DNA from: Candidatus Eiseniibacteriota bacterium
Lineage (GTDB): Bacteria; Eisenbacteria; RBG-16-71-46; CAIMUX01; WJJG01
Assembly (NCBI GenBank): GCA_023129715.1
Contig: JAGMBO010000003.1
Coordinates: 1 to 64,000, forward strand
DNA length: 64,000 bases
Reading direction: 5' to 3'
Shown: piece by piece, positions 8,969 through 18,214 of the stretch
Numbering within the stretch: the first letter of the stretch is position 1
Layout of the letters: each line of letters begins with the position of its first letter
Program-made: the position numbers and the translations under genes
The notes under the pieces: generated by a model
Database searches by the model: none
What the model was told of the DNA's origin: nothing
The model's input: only the letters and a program-made list of their open reading frames with translations

Positions 8969-9964
8969 CTACTCTCCTTGCGGAGACGGCTCCGGCTCTG
9001 CCGGAGCCGGTGCGGGGGGCGCCGCGGGCGGCTCTTCCTTGAGCGTCTCGAAATCGCGGATCAGGGAGGAGAGACGCCCCTTGGTGAGCAGGAAGATCGT
9101 CGGGGCATCGTCCTTCTTGACATAGACGCGGGATTTCTCGGTCTCGTTGCCGATATTCAGGGCGCGGTACCCCCCATCTTCGAGCCGCACCTCGACGCGC
9201 TGCCGCGGAGGATCGAGCCCCGCGCGGGTCAGCGTCGGCACCGTGTCGGGGAAGGCGTCACTGCGCAGGCGGGCGAGCGCGCGCAGCGTCGATTCGACCA
9301 AGTTCTTCTTGGCGGGTACGCTGTCCGGGGAGCTGATCTGGTAGTTCCCCTGCAGGTCCTTGACGATCTCGACCGGCTCACCCTCGGCGGGCTCCATGTA
9401 GAGCCACTGGGCACGCTCCCATTCGAAGTTGAAGATTGCGCGATCGCGCCAGGTTGCCCGCCGGGCATCGAAGCTCGAGCGCAGATATTCCGGAATCAGG
9501 AAGACCTCGTTGCTGCCCACCGGTCGGATGTACTGGCTGCGGAAGTCGGGCCCGTTCTTGCCGACACGGAAGTGGGCGAGCGCTTCTCCCTGATCGTTGC
9601 TGAGCAGGACCTCGGTTCCGGAGGAGTCATCGACCTCGAAGGTCGCTTGCATCTCGGGGGAGGTCGAGCGCAGATGCCGCCGGTCGAAGGATTCCGCCTT
9701 CTCCAGCATGCCCCGGATCGCCGTCGTGTCCGCGGGGTAGTCGCCCTCGGTTCGCACCAACCAGCGTCTGCCCTGCTTGCGCAGGTGGACACTGTCCTCA
9801 CCAGCGATCAAGCGAATCTCGGCCGCGGACTCCCAGTAGGCTTCAGGGAAAATCGGGCCGGAATCGATCCGTTCCCGGGAACGCTCCGCCCGGCGGGAGG
9901 AAATCGCGATGATCACCAGAACCGCGGCGATGACAGCCAAGACAATCGTCGTTCTCGCTCTCAT
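8969..9964 (-). CDS. DUF4340 domain protein, last gene of the Gld-type ABC operon
   Basis: This is a 331-residue protein with one N-terminal membrane anchor (TTIVLAVIAAVLVIIAISSR) and a large extracytoplasmic part of the DUF4340 type. It contains repeated short beta-rich modules such as GRRWLVRTEGDYPADTTAIRGML. It ends in a Pro/Ala/Glu-rich tail (PPAAPPAPAPAEPEP). The start follows a near-perfect AGAAGGAGGT ribosome site. DUF4340 proteins commonly sit next to GldG-like components of ABC-2 exporters, and here the gene is the fourth in such a set, 96 bp after gldG. It probably works with that transporter at the membrane's outer face. The substrate is unknown. Confidence 0.85.
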   Translation of the reverse strand: MRARTTIVLAVIAAVLVIIAISSRRAERSRERIDSGPIFPEAYWESAAEIRLIAGEDSVHLRKQGRRWLVRTEGDYPADTTAIRGMLEKAESFDRRHLRSTSPEMQATFEVDDSSGTEVLLSNDQGEALAHFRVGKNGPDFRSQYIRPVGSNEVFLIPEYLRSSFDARRATWRDRAIFNFEWERAQWLYMEPAEGEPVEIVKDLQGNYQISSPDSVPAKKNLVESTLRALARLRSDAFPDTVPTLTRAGLDPPRQRVEVRLEDGGYRALNIGNETEKSRVYVKKDDAPTIFLLTKGRLSSLIRDFETLKEEPPAAPPAPAPAEPEPSPQGE

Positions 9965-10060
9965 CGTCAGGCAACCTCCTTCTGCAACGAGTCTCGCAGC
10001 CGGCCGGGCAACCCGGAGAAGCGTGCCCCGCCCGGCGCGGCCGGCCGATCCATGCCTTGA

Positions 10061-11932
10061 TCAGATCTCGCGGACGGCGACTTCCTGCGCGCTCGATGAA
10101 CGACGCCGCACGGTGAAGCGAATCAGCCCGAACGCGATGACCAATAACGGTGCGCCGAGGATACACAGCAGCTTGATCGTCGATTTGGTCGCATCCGAGA
10201 TCGGCTTCAGCGGACGATCGGTCGCGCCGCGCGAACGAATGCTGATCAGCTGATCCCCGACGGTCATCCAGTCGACGGCATTCTGTAAGAAAAGCGAGTT
10301 CTCCGGGAACTGACCGAGGAATCCGTCGGTGGCGAACTGCGCGTTGCCGACAACGAGCATGCGCGTGTCGGGGCTCTCGAAGATCGGCGTCTCGGTGGGT
10401 TCGGGTTCGATCGGCGTCGGTTTTTCATCGTCCCCGCTGATGGCTGCGCTCGGCACCGGAGGAATCTCGCGTCCTTGATAGTAGCTGGTGAATCTACCCG
10501 AGAGGGCCACGGCGAGAATCTGCGCCTTTGTCTCGCCGGGCAGGAAGTTCTGCTGGGGGTTCAGATCGTAGCGGCCGCTCACCGACCAGGAGCGGGGCGA
10601 GCTGCGCGCCAGGACCGTGGCGACGACGGGTGGGCCGGAGGCCCGATCCGCAGTCGTCTCGGACCCGCCCGCCTCCGTCCCGGGTTCGTCCGCACCCGCG
10701 GCCTGCTCCTGATCAGCAGCCGGATCGCGTTCGGCGCCGGCCGGTGTGCCGGCCTCCTCTTCGGGGGGCACGTCAAGACCCATGCGGCGGGCCATCTCCT
10801 TGCGCGCCTCACGCTCGGCGGCGGTTAGCTCCTCGATCCGCTCGAGCGGATCGCCCGGGGCGATCGGGACATCGAGCTCGAGCGGGGCGACCCAGGGGAA
10901 GACCAGCGACTCGAGCCGCTTGGTGATCGGGTGCTCGGCATTGAGCAGCTCCGGCACCGTTTTCGGCCAGTAGGGGTAGGGCAGAGTGTAGCGGACGAAG
11001 CCGCCCGAGAAGCTCGCCGGTGCGCAGAAGGGACTGCGGTCGAGAACCAGCGCCTTCTGTGGGCGCACGCCGTAGTGGGCGAGGAGGTCTTCGATGCCCG
11101 ACTCCACCGGGAGAGCCTGCAATCCGCCGCCCTCGGGGAGGCGGACCGCGTCGACCAGGACGATCATCCGTCCGCCGCGCATCAAGTACTGGTCGATCTG
11201 GTACTGCACGCGATCGGGCACCTGGGCGGGACCGACGACAAGCAGCAGGTCGATGCTTCCAGGCACCGCCTCGTCGCCTTCTCCAAGGTTGATCGACTGG
11301 ACGCGGAACTGCCTTGCGAGCAACTCCTGCAATCCGGTCAGGTTCGTCTGCGTGTCGTGCTCGGTCGGCCCGCTGAGGATTCCAACGACATACTCATCTT
11401 CCCGACTGACCTTGAGGATCGCCGAGGTGAGGTCGTACTCGAGGGTGTAGGTGTCCTGCACGACCGGGAGCACTTCCTGGCGATCGAGGTAGCTGACGAC
11501 CATGCCGAGGTAGATGTTGACCACCTGGAGCTGGTCGCGCTCGACCGTCTGGGCCATGATCTGGGGAATTCCGAGCGTGCGTAGCCGCTGCTCGATCTCG
11601 GGGCTCTCGGTGGGATCGACGAAGTCGATCTGCACGTGTCCCCGCCCATAGTTGCGGTATTCATCAAGGGTGTCGGAGATCTGTCGGCGCAGGGTCGAGA
11701 GCTGGGGGGGGAGATCCTCGGACATGTAGACGGTGATCGTCACCAAGTCCCGCAAGTTGCCGAGCATCTCCTTGGTGGCTGACGAGATCGTGAACTCCTG
11801 ACCCTCGGTCAAGTCGATCCGCACCAGCGTTCCGCTGAAGATCACATTGATCAGGATCAAGATCGCCGCCACCAGGATGATGCCGAGGATCGTGGTCGCC
11901 GATGAACGTCCCTTGCCCGTCATTGCAGCCAT
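10061..11932 (-). CDS. GldG-like ABC-2 transporter auxiliary subunit
   Basis: This is a 623-residue membrane-anchored protein of the GldG/ABC_transp_aux family. One transmembrane helix lies near the N-terminus (GIILVAAILILINVIFSG). A long extracytoplasmic domain follows, containing the family signature around RIDLTEGQEFTISSAT and VTITVYMSEDLPP. A second helix lies near the C-terminus (LLCILGAPLLVIAFGLIRF). An acidic low-complexity insert at about residues 375-425 (Glu/Ala/Gly/Thr-rich) interrupts the middle. The ATG at 11932 has GGAGGAG upstream, and an ATG at 11923 is possible. It lies between gldF and the DUF4340 gene in one operon. In Flavobacterium, GldA/F/G are needed for gliding, but homologues occur in many non-gliding bacteria, so the substrate stays open. 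Confidence 0.88.
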   Translation of the reverse strand: MAAMTGKGRSSATTILGIILVAAILILINVIFSGTLVRIDLTEGQEFTISSATKEMLGNLRDLVTITVYMSEDLPPQLSTLRRQISDTLDEYRNYGRGHVQIDFVDPTESPEIEQRLRTLGIPQIMAQTVERDQLQVVNIYLGMVVSYLDRQEVLPVVQDTYTLEYDLTSAILKVSREDEYVVGILSGPTEHDTQTNLTGLQELLARQFRVQSINLGEGDEAVPGSIDLLLVVGPAQVPDRVQYQIDQYLMRGGRMIVLVDAVRLPEGGGLQALPVESGIEDLLAHYGVRPQKALVLDRSPFCAPASFSGGFVRYTLPYPYWPKTVPELLNAEHPITKRLESLVFPWVAPLELDVPIAPGDPLERIEELTAAEREARKEMARRMGLDVPPEEEAGTPAGAERDPAADQEQAAGADEPGTEAGGSETTADRASGPPVVATVLARSSPRSWSVSGRYDLNPQQNFLPGETKAQILAVALSGRFTSYYQGREIPPVPSAAISGDDEKPTPIEPEPTETPIFESPDTRMLVVGNAQFATDGFLGQFPENSLFLQNAVDWMTVGDQLISIRSRGATDRPLKPISDATKSTIKLLCILGAPLLVIAFGLIRFTVRRRSSSAQEVAVREI

Positions 11933-12001
11933 CGCTTGTCTCTCCTCCCTCCAGTGATCACCCGGCATCCGCCGCCGGATCCGGCCCCACGCACGCCCCG
12001 G

Positions 12002-12724
12002 TTAGGCGCCCCGTCGTGCCTCCACCGAGCGCACGTTGAGGAACAGGAAGAAGCCGATAATCGAGAAGTAGTAGATGACGTCGCGCAAATCGATCACCCC
12101 GCGTTCGATCGAGTTGAAGTGGCTCCCCAGCGCGATGCCCTTCAAGAACGGGACCAGCCAGCGGGGAACGGCGGTCAGGAAGATGTCGACACCGATGATG
12201 AAGAGGATCAGGCAGGCGACCGCGGCGATGATGAAGGCGACGATCTGATTCTCGGTGAGACTCGAGACCCACAGCCCGATTGCCAGATAGGTTCCGCCGA
12301 GGAGGATCAGCCCGAGGTAGCCGCCGATGATTGCCCCGGGGTCGGGATGGCCGAGAGCGGTGACCATGACCGGCAGCAGGAAGGTCAGCGCCAGCGTGAG
12401 CAGCAGGAAGAAGAAGCTGGCCAGGAACTTCCCGACGACGACTTCCCAGTCGCGCACCGGCAGCGTCATCAGCATCTCGAGCGTGCCGAGCTTGCGCTCC
12501 TCCGCCCACATGCGCATGCTGATCGCCGGCACGAAGAAGAGGAAGATGATCGGCACCAAGCCGAAGAAGTCACGCAGCGTCGCCTGGCCGATGACGAAGA
12601 ACTTCTGCAATTCGAAGAAGAGCAGGGAGGTCAACACCAGGAAGACGACCATGAAGATGTAGGCGATCGTCGAGTTGAAGTAGCTGCGGAATTCCTTGCC
12701 GGCAATCGTGAAGACGTTGCTCAT
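12002..12724 (-). CDS. GldF-like ABC-2 permease
   Basis: This is a 240-residue integral membrane permease with six predicted hydrophobic segments. It has the ABC-2 hallmark near residue 75 (MRMWAEERKLGTLEMLMTLP), the conserved cytoplasmic coupling region of NosY/GldF-type subunits. The N-terminus (TIAGKEFRSYFNSTIAYIF) is typical of the family. The start has GAGGGG upstream. The gene sits between the ATPase gene (185 bp upstream) and gldG (69 bp downstream), so it should form the membrane channel of this exporter. Confidence 0.92.
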   Translation of the reverse strand: MSNVFTIAGKEFRSYFNSTIAYIFMVVFLVLTSLLFFELQKFFVIGQATLRDFFGLVPIIFLFFVPAISMRMWAEERKLGTLEMLMTLPVRDWEVVVGKFLASFFFLLLTLALTFLLPVMVTALGHPDPGAIIGGYLGLILLGGTYLAIGLWVSSLTENQIVAFIIAAVACLILFIIGVDIFLTAVPRWLVPFLKGIALGSHFNSIERGVIDLRDVIYYFSIIGFFLFLNVRSVEARRGA

Positions 12725-12909
12725 CTCGGGATTTCCCCTCTTGCGGAGTTTGCTCCTCGCGGAATCCTCTCTGCGCGGGGCCTCCTCTTCTCAGGATTGC
12801 CCCGGCCGGGGATTCCCCCTCTTCCGCCTTTTCCGCCTCTTCCGCGCCTCGCGTCCCCGAGCCTTCCTCGTGGCGCGCAGCCGCCTCGGCGGTCACGCGC
12901 CGTTGGCTC

Positions 12910-13851
12910 CTAAGGCGTGACGCTCTCCCGGGTGGTCAAGCGCGTGAAGACCTCCTCGAGGCTCAGCGATTCGCGCTGCAGTTCGGTCAGCGTCCAGCCG
13001 TTCTGCACCGCGAGGTGGAAGAGCTTCTCCTCCGGTTCTTCCTCGGCGCTACCGATCGCATAGCGCACGCGGCCGTCGTCGGTGTCGACTAGCCGTATGT
13101 CGGTCGCGATGCCACTGCGGCGCAGGACCGGCTCGACGCCCTCCGGCGTGCCTTTGACGGTCAGGAAAACGCGCGCCTCGCCCGGGGACTGGCTCGCCAG
13201 CTCAGCAGGTGTTCCGCTTGCAACGATCGTGCCTTCGTTGATGATCAGCACGCGGCTGCAGGTCGCCTCGACCTCGGGCAGGATATGGGTGCTCAGGACG
13301 ACCGTCTTCTCTCGCCCGATCTGTTTAATCAGGTCGCGGATCTCAACGATCTGATTGGGGTCGAGACCGCTGGTCGGCTCGTCGAGGATCAGGACCTCGG
13401 GGTCGTGGATCAGTGTCTGCGCCAGGCCAACCCGCTGACGGTAGCCCTTCGAGAGCGTGCCGATCGTGCGGTGTGCCATCCGCTGGAGGCCACAGACCCC
13501 GACCATTTCTCGCGCGCTCCGGCCCAGCTCCGGTTCTCTGAGCCCCCGGATCCGCCCGACGAAGCCGAGGTAGTCCATGACCCCCATGTCGTGGTAGAGC
13601 GGCGCACTCTCCGGCAAGTAGCCGATGCGCTGGCGCACCGCGACGCTATCCTTCTGCGTATCGAGGCCGCCGACGCGCACGCTACCGGCGTTGGGGGGGA
13701 AGTAGCAGGCGATGATGCGCATCGCGGTGGTCTTGCCGGCGCCGTTCGGTCCGAGGAGGCCCAGCACCTCGCCGCGGGCGACATCGAAACTGACGTCCTG
13801 GAGGGCGACCGTTGCCCCAAACCGCTTGGTTAGATTTCGTACCTCGATCAT
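12910..13851 (-). CDS. GldA-like ABC transporter ATPase
   Basis: This is a 313-residue ATP-binding subunit with Walker A GPNGAGKT (~residues 38-45), signature LSKGYRQR (~134-141), Walker B VLILDEPTSGLD (~154-165) and an H-loop at STHIL. A ~90-residue C-terminal extension of the DUF4162 kind follows. The ATG at 13851 is preferred over the upstream in-frame ATG at 13896 because MIEVRNLTKRFG is the normal family N-terminus and AGAGG lies just ahead of it. It is the first gene of the four-gene minus-strand operon and should power the GldF/GldG/DUF4340 machine. Confidence 0.93.
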   Translation of the reverse strand: MIEVRNLTKRFGATVALQDVSFDVARGEVLGLLGPNGAGKTTAMRIIACYFPPNAGSVRVGGLDTQKDSVAVRQRIGYLPESAPLYHDMGVMDYLGFVGRIRGLREPELGRSAREMVGVCGLQRMAHRTIGTLSKGYRQRVGLAQTLIHDPEVLILDEPTSGLDPNQIVEIRDLIKQIGREKTVVLSTHILPEVEATCSRVLIINEGTIVASGTPAELASQSPGEARVFLTVKGTPEGVEPVLRRSGIATDIRLVDTDDGRVRYAIGSAEEEPEEKLFHLAVQNGWTLTELQRESLSLEEVFTRLTTRESVTP

Positions 13852-13887
13852 GGGCAGACCTCTCAAGGAGAAGCGGCCAATACCTAC

Positions 13888-13904
13888 TGTGACCATAGGT
13901 TACA
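13888..13904. promoter_or_regulatory. Operator-like dyad upstream of the Gld-type operon
   Basis: TGTGACC and GGTTACA flank ATA. Six of seven positions are symmetric. The site is 37 bp upstream of the gldA start, in an AT-rich patch of otherwise GC-rich DNA. It could be a repressor or activator site, but no cognate regulator lies nearby. Confidence 0.3.
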
Positions 13905-14011
13905 AATATGACGAAGAGTAATTCTATTCGACTTGCCCCCGGTCGTCAAGACACGCCTTTGTCCTTCCGGGTTCCCGAGCAGACGGCGGGATTCTGCTGC
14001 CGGGCCGGTGT

Positions 14012-14040
14012 TTGACAGCCCCGGGGGCCTAGACTAGAGT
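14012..14040 (+). promoter_or_regulatory. Sigma70-like promoter of the TRAP transporter operon
   Basis: TTGACA at 14012-14017 is a perfect -35 box. A 17-nt spacer and TAGAGT at 14035-14040 (-10, four of six matches) follow. The predicted start of transcription near 14047 leaves a leader of about 55 nt before the TatT gene. Confidence 0.6.
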
Positions 14041-14101
14041 GCCCGGGCACAATGGAGGCGAGCGCTGCGTGGGCTGCGCGAGAGTGCCGAGGGGAGGTGC
14101 G

Positions 14102-14974
14102 ATGCCCAAGTTGATCTGGCTCCTGCTCGTGGTGATTTCCGTCGCCGTGGGGCCGGGATGCTCCCGCCAGAACCTCGCCGTCCACATGACCGCCCCCGTC
14201 ATCGAGGCGGCCCTGATCGAGTCCTTCGCCTCGCGGGATCGCGAGACGGTTCGTCAGGGCATTCCGGGTCAGCTGCTCCTGCTGCGCGGATTGTGCCGCT
14301 CAGATCCCGGGCACCTCGGCGTCTGGACGACCACCGTGCAGCTCTACGCGTCGCACGCGATGTTCTTCGTCGAGCCGGAAGATCCCGACTGGGCCGTGGC
14401 GCTCTATGGCGAGGGCAAGGATCTCGGCCTGCGCTTCCTGATGCGCAAGGACTGGTTCGCCGAGGCCTGGAACGCGGGACCCGACAGCCTGCGCGCCGAG
14501 ATCGAGCGCCGCCGCCCGGTCGATCTCGGGCCCCTGATGATGTGGACCGCCGCCTGTCTGGGCCAATACGTCCTCTACAACCAGGACCGTCCCCGGGTGA
14601 TGCTCGACCTGCCCTACGTGCATGTGCTCTTGGATGCCTCGATGGTGCTCTCCGAGAAGTACTTCTACGGCATGCCCTATGTCATCAAGGGCATCCTCCT
14701 GGCGCTGGTGCCCCAGGGCTATGGGGGGAACCTCGAGGAATCGGACCGGTATTTCCAGAAGGCAATGGCGATTGCGCACCGTCGCTTCCTGCTGCAGCAA
14801 GTGCTCTACGCGCGACATTGCTGTGCGGCGGCATTGGATGAGGAGTGCTTCGTGACCGCCTTGGAGGAAGTCCTCGCGGCACCCGAGGACCTGTTGCCCG
14901 AGATGCGCTTCGTCAATGTCGTCGCCCGCGAGCAGGCGAGAGAGATGCTCGAGCGTCGTGAGGAGTTCTTCTAG
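14102..14974 (+). CDS. TatT-like TRAP-associated lipoprotein (Tp0956 type)
   Basis: This 290-residue protein resembles TatT, the TPR-like trimeric T component of TRAP transporters described from Treponema pallidum (Tp0956). Family-type segments are visible, including LGVWTTTVQLYASHAMFF, GPLMMWTAACLGQYV and PYVIKGILLALVPQGYGGN. The N-terminus has a hydrophobic signal and a Cys at residue 20 (VGPGC), a slightly non-canonical lipobox. The ATG at 14102 follows GAGGGGAGG. The TRAP P subunit starts 75 bp downstream. In Treponema, TatT binds the P protein in the periplasm and may guide hydrophobic ligands, and the same role is likely here. Confidence 0.85.
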   Translation: MPKLIWLLLVVISVAVGPGCSRQNLAVHMTAPVIEAALIESFASRDRETVRQGIPGQLLLLRGLCRSDPGHLGVWTTTVQLYASHAMFFVEPEDPDWAVALYGEGKDLGLRFLMRKDWFAEAWNAGPDSLRAEIERRRPVDLGPLMMWTAACLGQYVLYNQDRPRVMLDLPYVHVLLDASMVLSEKYFYGMPYVIKGILLALVPQGYGGNLEESDRYFQKAMAIAHRRFLLQQVLYARHCCAAALDEECFVTALEEVLAAPEDLLPEMRFVNVVAREQAREMLERREEFF

Positions 14975-15049
14975 GAGGCTTCTCCGATACGACCAGCAGG
15001 CGGTAGGCGTACGCGGGGCAGGCATCTGCGGTCATTCAGTGGAGGACAC

Positions 15050-16105
15050 GTGCGGGGAGTGCGATCGAGACATCTGTTCCGGCTCACTGTGCTGAGTGCC
15101 GTCATCGTCCTGGGGATGGTCCTGCTTTCGCTCGGCCATCCCGCGGCGGCCAAACGCCCCCAGCACCTCTTCAAGGTCGCGACGATCGCGCCGCAAGGCT
15201 CCACCTGGATGAAGCTGATGGAGGAGATGGACACGCGCGTGCGCGAGGAGACCGGGGGCGAGGTCGGCTTCCGCTTCTACCCGGGGGGGCAGCAAGGCAG
15301 CGATCTCGATGTCCTGCGCAAGATCCGCAGCAATCAGATCCAGGGTGGGGGCATTGCCGGCGTTGGGCTCGGCCAGATCGAACCGGCGCTCCGGATCATG
15401 GAGTTGCCCTTCATGTTCCGCACCGTCGAGGAGGTGGAGGTCGGGCACGAGGCGCTCGATCCGATCTTCGAGCAGCGCCTGCGAGAGCGCGGTTTCCACC
15501 TGCTCGGGTGGGCGGAGATCGGCTTCGTCTACCTCTTCAGTCAACAGCCGGTGCGCACGGTGGCCGACCTGCAGGCCCAGCGGATGTGGCTTTGGGAAGG
15601 GGATCCCTTGGCCCAGGCATTGCTCGAGGAGATCGGCGTCTCCCCGATTCCGCTCAATATCATCGATGTGCTGACCAGCCTCCAGACGGGCATCGTCAAC
15701 ACCGTCTATGTCACGCCCTATGGCTGTCTCTCCCTGCAGTGGTTCACGCGGTTGCAGTACATGACCGATCTGCGGCTGACCCATTCGATCGGGGCGGTCG
15801 TGCTCAGCGCTTCTGCCTTCGACCGGGTCTCGCCCGAACACCAGGCGATGATCACGAGGATTGCGGATGACACCTTTGCGCGTCTCAACCAGGCCACCCG
15901 GCGCCAGAACGAGGAGTCGATCGCCGCGGTCGTCGAGGCGCGCATCGAGCGCGTGGAGCTGACCGCGAGCACGATCACCAATTTCAACGCCATCGGCCGT
16001 CGGGTGTGGCAATCACTGGCCGGGGAGCTCTACGAGCCGGAACTGCTCGACCGGCTGACCGCTGCGCTCGCCGAGGCCCGCGCAGAACAGGGCGCACCCC
16101 GGTGA
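15050..16105 (+). CDS. TRAP transporter substrate-binding protein (DctP/TatP family)
   Basis: This is a 351-residue periplasmic binding protein. A GTG start (GGAGG 4 nt upstream) is followed by an Arg-rich n-region and a hydrophobic signal (TVLSAVIVLGMVLLSLGHPAAA). The mature part begins FKVATIAPQGSTWMK, the usual start of DctP proteins, and contains FYPGGQQGSDLDVLRKI and the conserved ligand-arm region around QAQRMWLWEGDPLAQALL. It is preceded by the TatT gene and overlaps the DctQ gene by 4 bp, so the operon is T-P-Q-M. The ligand is unknown. TatT-linked P proteins tend to have hydrophobic pockets. Confidence 0.92.
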   Translation: MRGVRSRHLFRLTVLSAVIVLGMVLLSLGHPAAAKRPQHLFKVATIAPQGSTWMKLMEEMDTRVREETGGEVGFRFYPGGQQGSDLDVLRKIRSNQIQGGGIAGVGLGQIEPALRIMELPFMFRTVEEVEVGHEALDPIFEQRLRERGFHLLGWAEIGFVYLFSQQPVRTVADLQAQRMWLWEGDPLAQALLEEIGVSPIPLNIIDVLTSLQTGIVNTVYVTPYGCLSLQWFTRLQYMTDLRLTHSIGAVVLSASAFDRVSPEHQAMITRIADDTFARLNQATRRQNEESIAAVVEARIERVELTASTITNFNAIGRRVWQSLAGELYEPELLDRLTAALAEARAEQGAPR

Positions 16106-16884
16106 AGGAGATCTTCGCCGCGACCTCCTCCCCGGGGGTCTTCTATCCGCTGCTCGTTGCGCTGATGCTCCTCTGGCTGGGCCTGCGGGCGTTGCTGCGC
16201 CGCAAGCTGGGTGCGGAGCGTTGGGAGGCGCGAGTCGGGACGGCCGAGCAGGTCGTGCTGACCATTCTGATTCTCGGCATGATCGCCCTCTCGATGGCGC
16301 AGATTGTCTTGCGCAATTTCTTCCACACCGGATTGATCTGGATCGAACCGCTCTTGCGCCATCTCGTGCTCTGGATCGGATTCACTGCGGCGGTGGTGGC
16401 GACCGGACGATTGCGGCACATCCACATGGACGTCATCGGGCGCCTGCTTCCGCCGGGCCCCCGGCTATTCGTCACCCGAGCTACCTCGTTGGTCGCGGCA
16501 ACGGTTTGTGTGGTTCTCGCCCGCGCCGCCTGGCTCTTTCTGGCAGATGAACAGGCGTTCGGAACGACCGGACTGCTCGAGATTCCCGTCTGGATGCTGA
16601 CCTCCGTGCTCTTCCCCGGCTTCGCCCTGATGGCGGCGCGTTTCATCGCCCGGGCATTCGGCTCCACGGCCACCTTGCAGATGATCGCCGCGGAGCGGGA
16701 GCAGGGCGAGGAGGAGGCTGCGGAAGCCGAGGCGCCGGGGGGAGCCGGAAGAACGGGCGGAGCGGGAGAAGCGGGAGAGGCAGGAGAAGCGGGAGGAGCA
16801 GGCGGAGCGGGAGAGGCGGGAGAAGCGAGAGGAGCAGACGGAGCGGGAGAAGCGAGCAGGGAGGGGCAGCGGGATGGGGCCTAG
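16102..16884 (+). CDS. TRAP transporter small permease (DctQ family) with Gly/Ala/Glu repeat tail
   Basis: This is a 260-residue small membrane subunit. The GTG start overlaps the DctP stop (GTGA), which implies translational coupling. Four to five hydrophobic helices are visible, with the family pattern AQIVLRNFFHTGLIWIEPLLRHLVLW and RHIHMDVIGRLLP. Beyond about residue 200 the protein turns into a repetitive Gly-Ala-Glu-Arg tail (GEAG/GGAG units) not expected in DctQ. The gene end overlaps the DctM start by 11 bp. DctQ is needed together with DctM for sodium-driven uptake. Confidence 0.9.
   Translation: MKEIFAATSSPGVFYPLLVALMLLWLGLRALLRRKLGAERWEARVGTAEQVVLTILILGMIALSMAQIVLRNFFHTGLIWIEPLLRHLVLWIGFTAAVVATGRLRHIHMDVIGRLLPPGPRLFVTRATSLVAATVCVVLARAAWLFLADEQAFGTTGLLEIPVWMLTSVLFPGFALMAARFIARAFGSTATLQMIAAEREQGEEEAAEAEAPGGAGRTGGAGEAGEAGEAGGAGGAGEAGEARGADGAGEASREGQRDGA
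16761..16860 (+). repeat. Short tandem repeats coding the DctQ tail
   Basis: The DNA is a run of degenerate GCGGGAGAAGCG/GGAGGAGCAGGC-like units, mostly multiples of three, giving GEAG, GGAG and GEAR blocks. Purines dominate the plus strand. Slippage-driven expansion at a gene end is the simplest explanation. Confidence 0.7.
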
Positions 16885-18190
16885 CTTGCTTTGGTACTTG
16901 CTCGTTCCCTTGCTGGCGCTCCTCGGAACGCCGCTCTTCGCCGTCCTCGCCTTGGTTGCCCTGCTCGCCTTTGCCGCCGCAGGGATCTCACCCGTCGCGG
17001 TGGTGACCGAGATGGTCCGGCTGGCCGGCTCCCCGGTCCTGGTGGCGATTCCGCTCTTCACCTTCGCCGGCTATCTCTTCGCCGAATCGCAAATGCCCCG
17101 CCGACTGGTCCGCCTGACCCGTGCGGCGTTCGGCTGGATACCCGGGGGGCTGGCAATCGTGGCGCTGATCGTCTGCGCCGTCTTCACCGCCTTTACCGGC
17201 GCCAGCGGGGTGACGATCGTCGCGTTTGGCGGGCTGATGATGCCGGCGCTGCTGAAGGATGGTCTCGGCCGCCGTTTCTCCCTCGGGCTCCTGACCACCG
17301 GCGGGAGCCTCGGGATCCTCTTCCCCCCTTCGCTGGCGCTGATCATCTACAGCTACGTCGCCATGCAGACGGCGGGCTATACGCTCGCCGATCCGCTCGG
17401 CGGACCGACGGTCGACCGGCTCTTCCTCGCCGGAATTCTGCCGGGGATCTTGCTGATCGCCCTCCTGGCGATTCTCGCCGTCCGCCAGGGCCGGCGCGCG
17501 CCCAAGCAAGAGACGACGCGGTTCAGCTGGCACGAGTTGGGGGGGGCGATTCGGGATGGGGCCTGGGAACTCCCGTTGCCCTTCATTGTGCTGGGCGGCA
17601 TCTACGGTGGTGTGCTGACCGTCATGGAGGCAGCGGCGGTAACCGCCTTCTACGCGCTGGTCGTCGAGGTGTTCATCCACCGCGACATCTCGCTACGCTG
17701 CCTTCCCGCAATCACCAGTGAGAGCATGACCCTCGTCGGCGGCATTCTGATCATTCTCGCCTGCGCGATGGGGTTGACCAACTACCTGATCGATGCCGAG
17801 ATCCCGATGCAGATCCTGGCGGGGATCGAGGAACTGATCACCAGCCGCATCGGGTTCTTGCTGGTGCTCAATGGGTTCTTATTGATCGTCGGTTGCCTGA
17901 TGGATGTCTTCTCGGCCATGATCGTCGTCGTTCCCTTGATCATTCCGGTCGCCCAACGCTATGGGGTCGATCTGACGCATCTTGGGATCATTTTCCTCGC
18001 CAATCTGGAAATCGGCTACATGACGCCCCCGGTGGGGCTCAATCTCTTCATCGCCTCCTTCCGTTTCAAACGCCCGATCATCGAGGTCTACGCGGCGACG
18101 CTGCCGTTTCTCCTGGTGCTGTTGGTTGCGCTGCTGTTGATCACCTATCTTCCCGATCTCAGTCTGGTGTTGGTTCGCTGGTTGGGTTAG
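16874..18190 (+). CDS. TRAP transporter large permease (DctM family)
   Basis: This is a 438-residue membrane subunit with about twelve hydrophobic segments. DctM signatures are visible, including FTAFTGASGVTIVAFGGLMM, LLTTGGSLGILFPPSLALIIY and IGYMTPPVGLNLFI. These correspond to the paired re-entrant hairpins that form the sodium and substrate sites. The ATG lies inside the end of the DctQ gene. It completes the T-P-Q-M transporter. A GC hairpin without a T-tract follows the stop. Confidence 0.93.
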   Translation: MGPSLLWYLLVPLLALLGTPLFAVLALVALLAFAAAGISPVAVVTEMVRLAGSPVLVAIPLFTFAGYLFAESQMPRRLVRLTRAAFGWIPGGLAIVALIVCAVFTAFTGASGVTIVAFGGLMMPALLKDGLGRRFSLGLLTTGGSLGILFPPSLALIIYSYVAMQTAGYTLADPLGGPTVDRLFLAGILPGILLIALLAILAVRQGRRAPKQETTRFSWHELGGAIRDGAWELPLPFIVLGGIYGGVLTVMEAAAVTAFYALVVEVFIHRDISLRCLPAITSESMTLVGGILIILACAMGLTNYLIDAEIPMQILAGIEELITSRIGFLLVLNGFLLIVGCLMDVFSAMIVVVPLIIPVAQRYGVDLTHLGIIFLANLEIGYMTPPVGLNLFIASFRFKRPIIEVYAATLPFLLVLLVALLLITYLPDLSLVLVRWLG

Positions 18191-18214
18191 GCACTGAGGT
18201 TCCCCCCCTCGCAT

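Noticed and set aside
8978-10060. A 360-codon plus-strand frame
   Set aside because: It is antisense to the DUF4340 gene, which has a near-perfect ribosome site and fits its operon.
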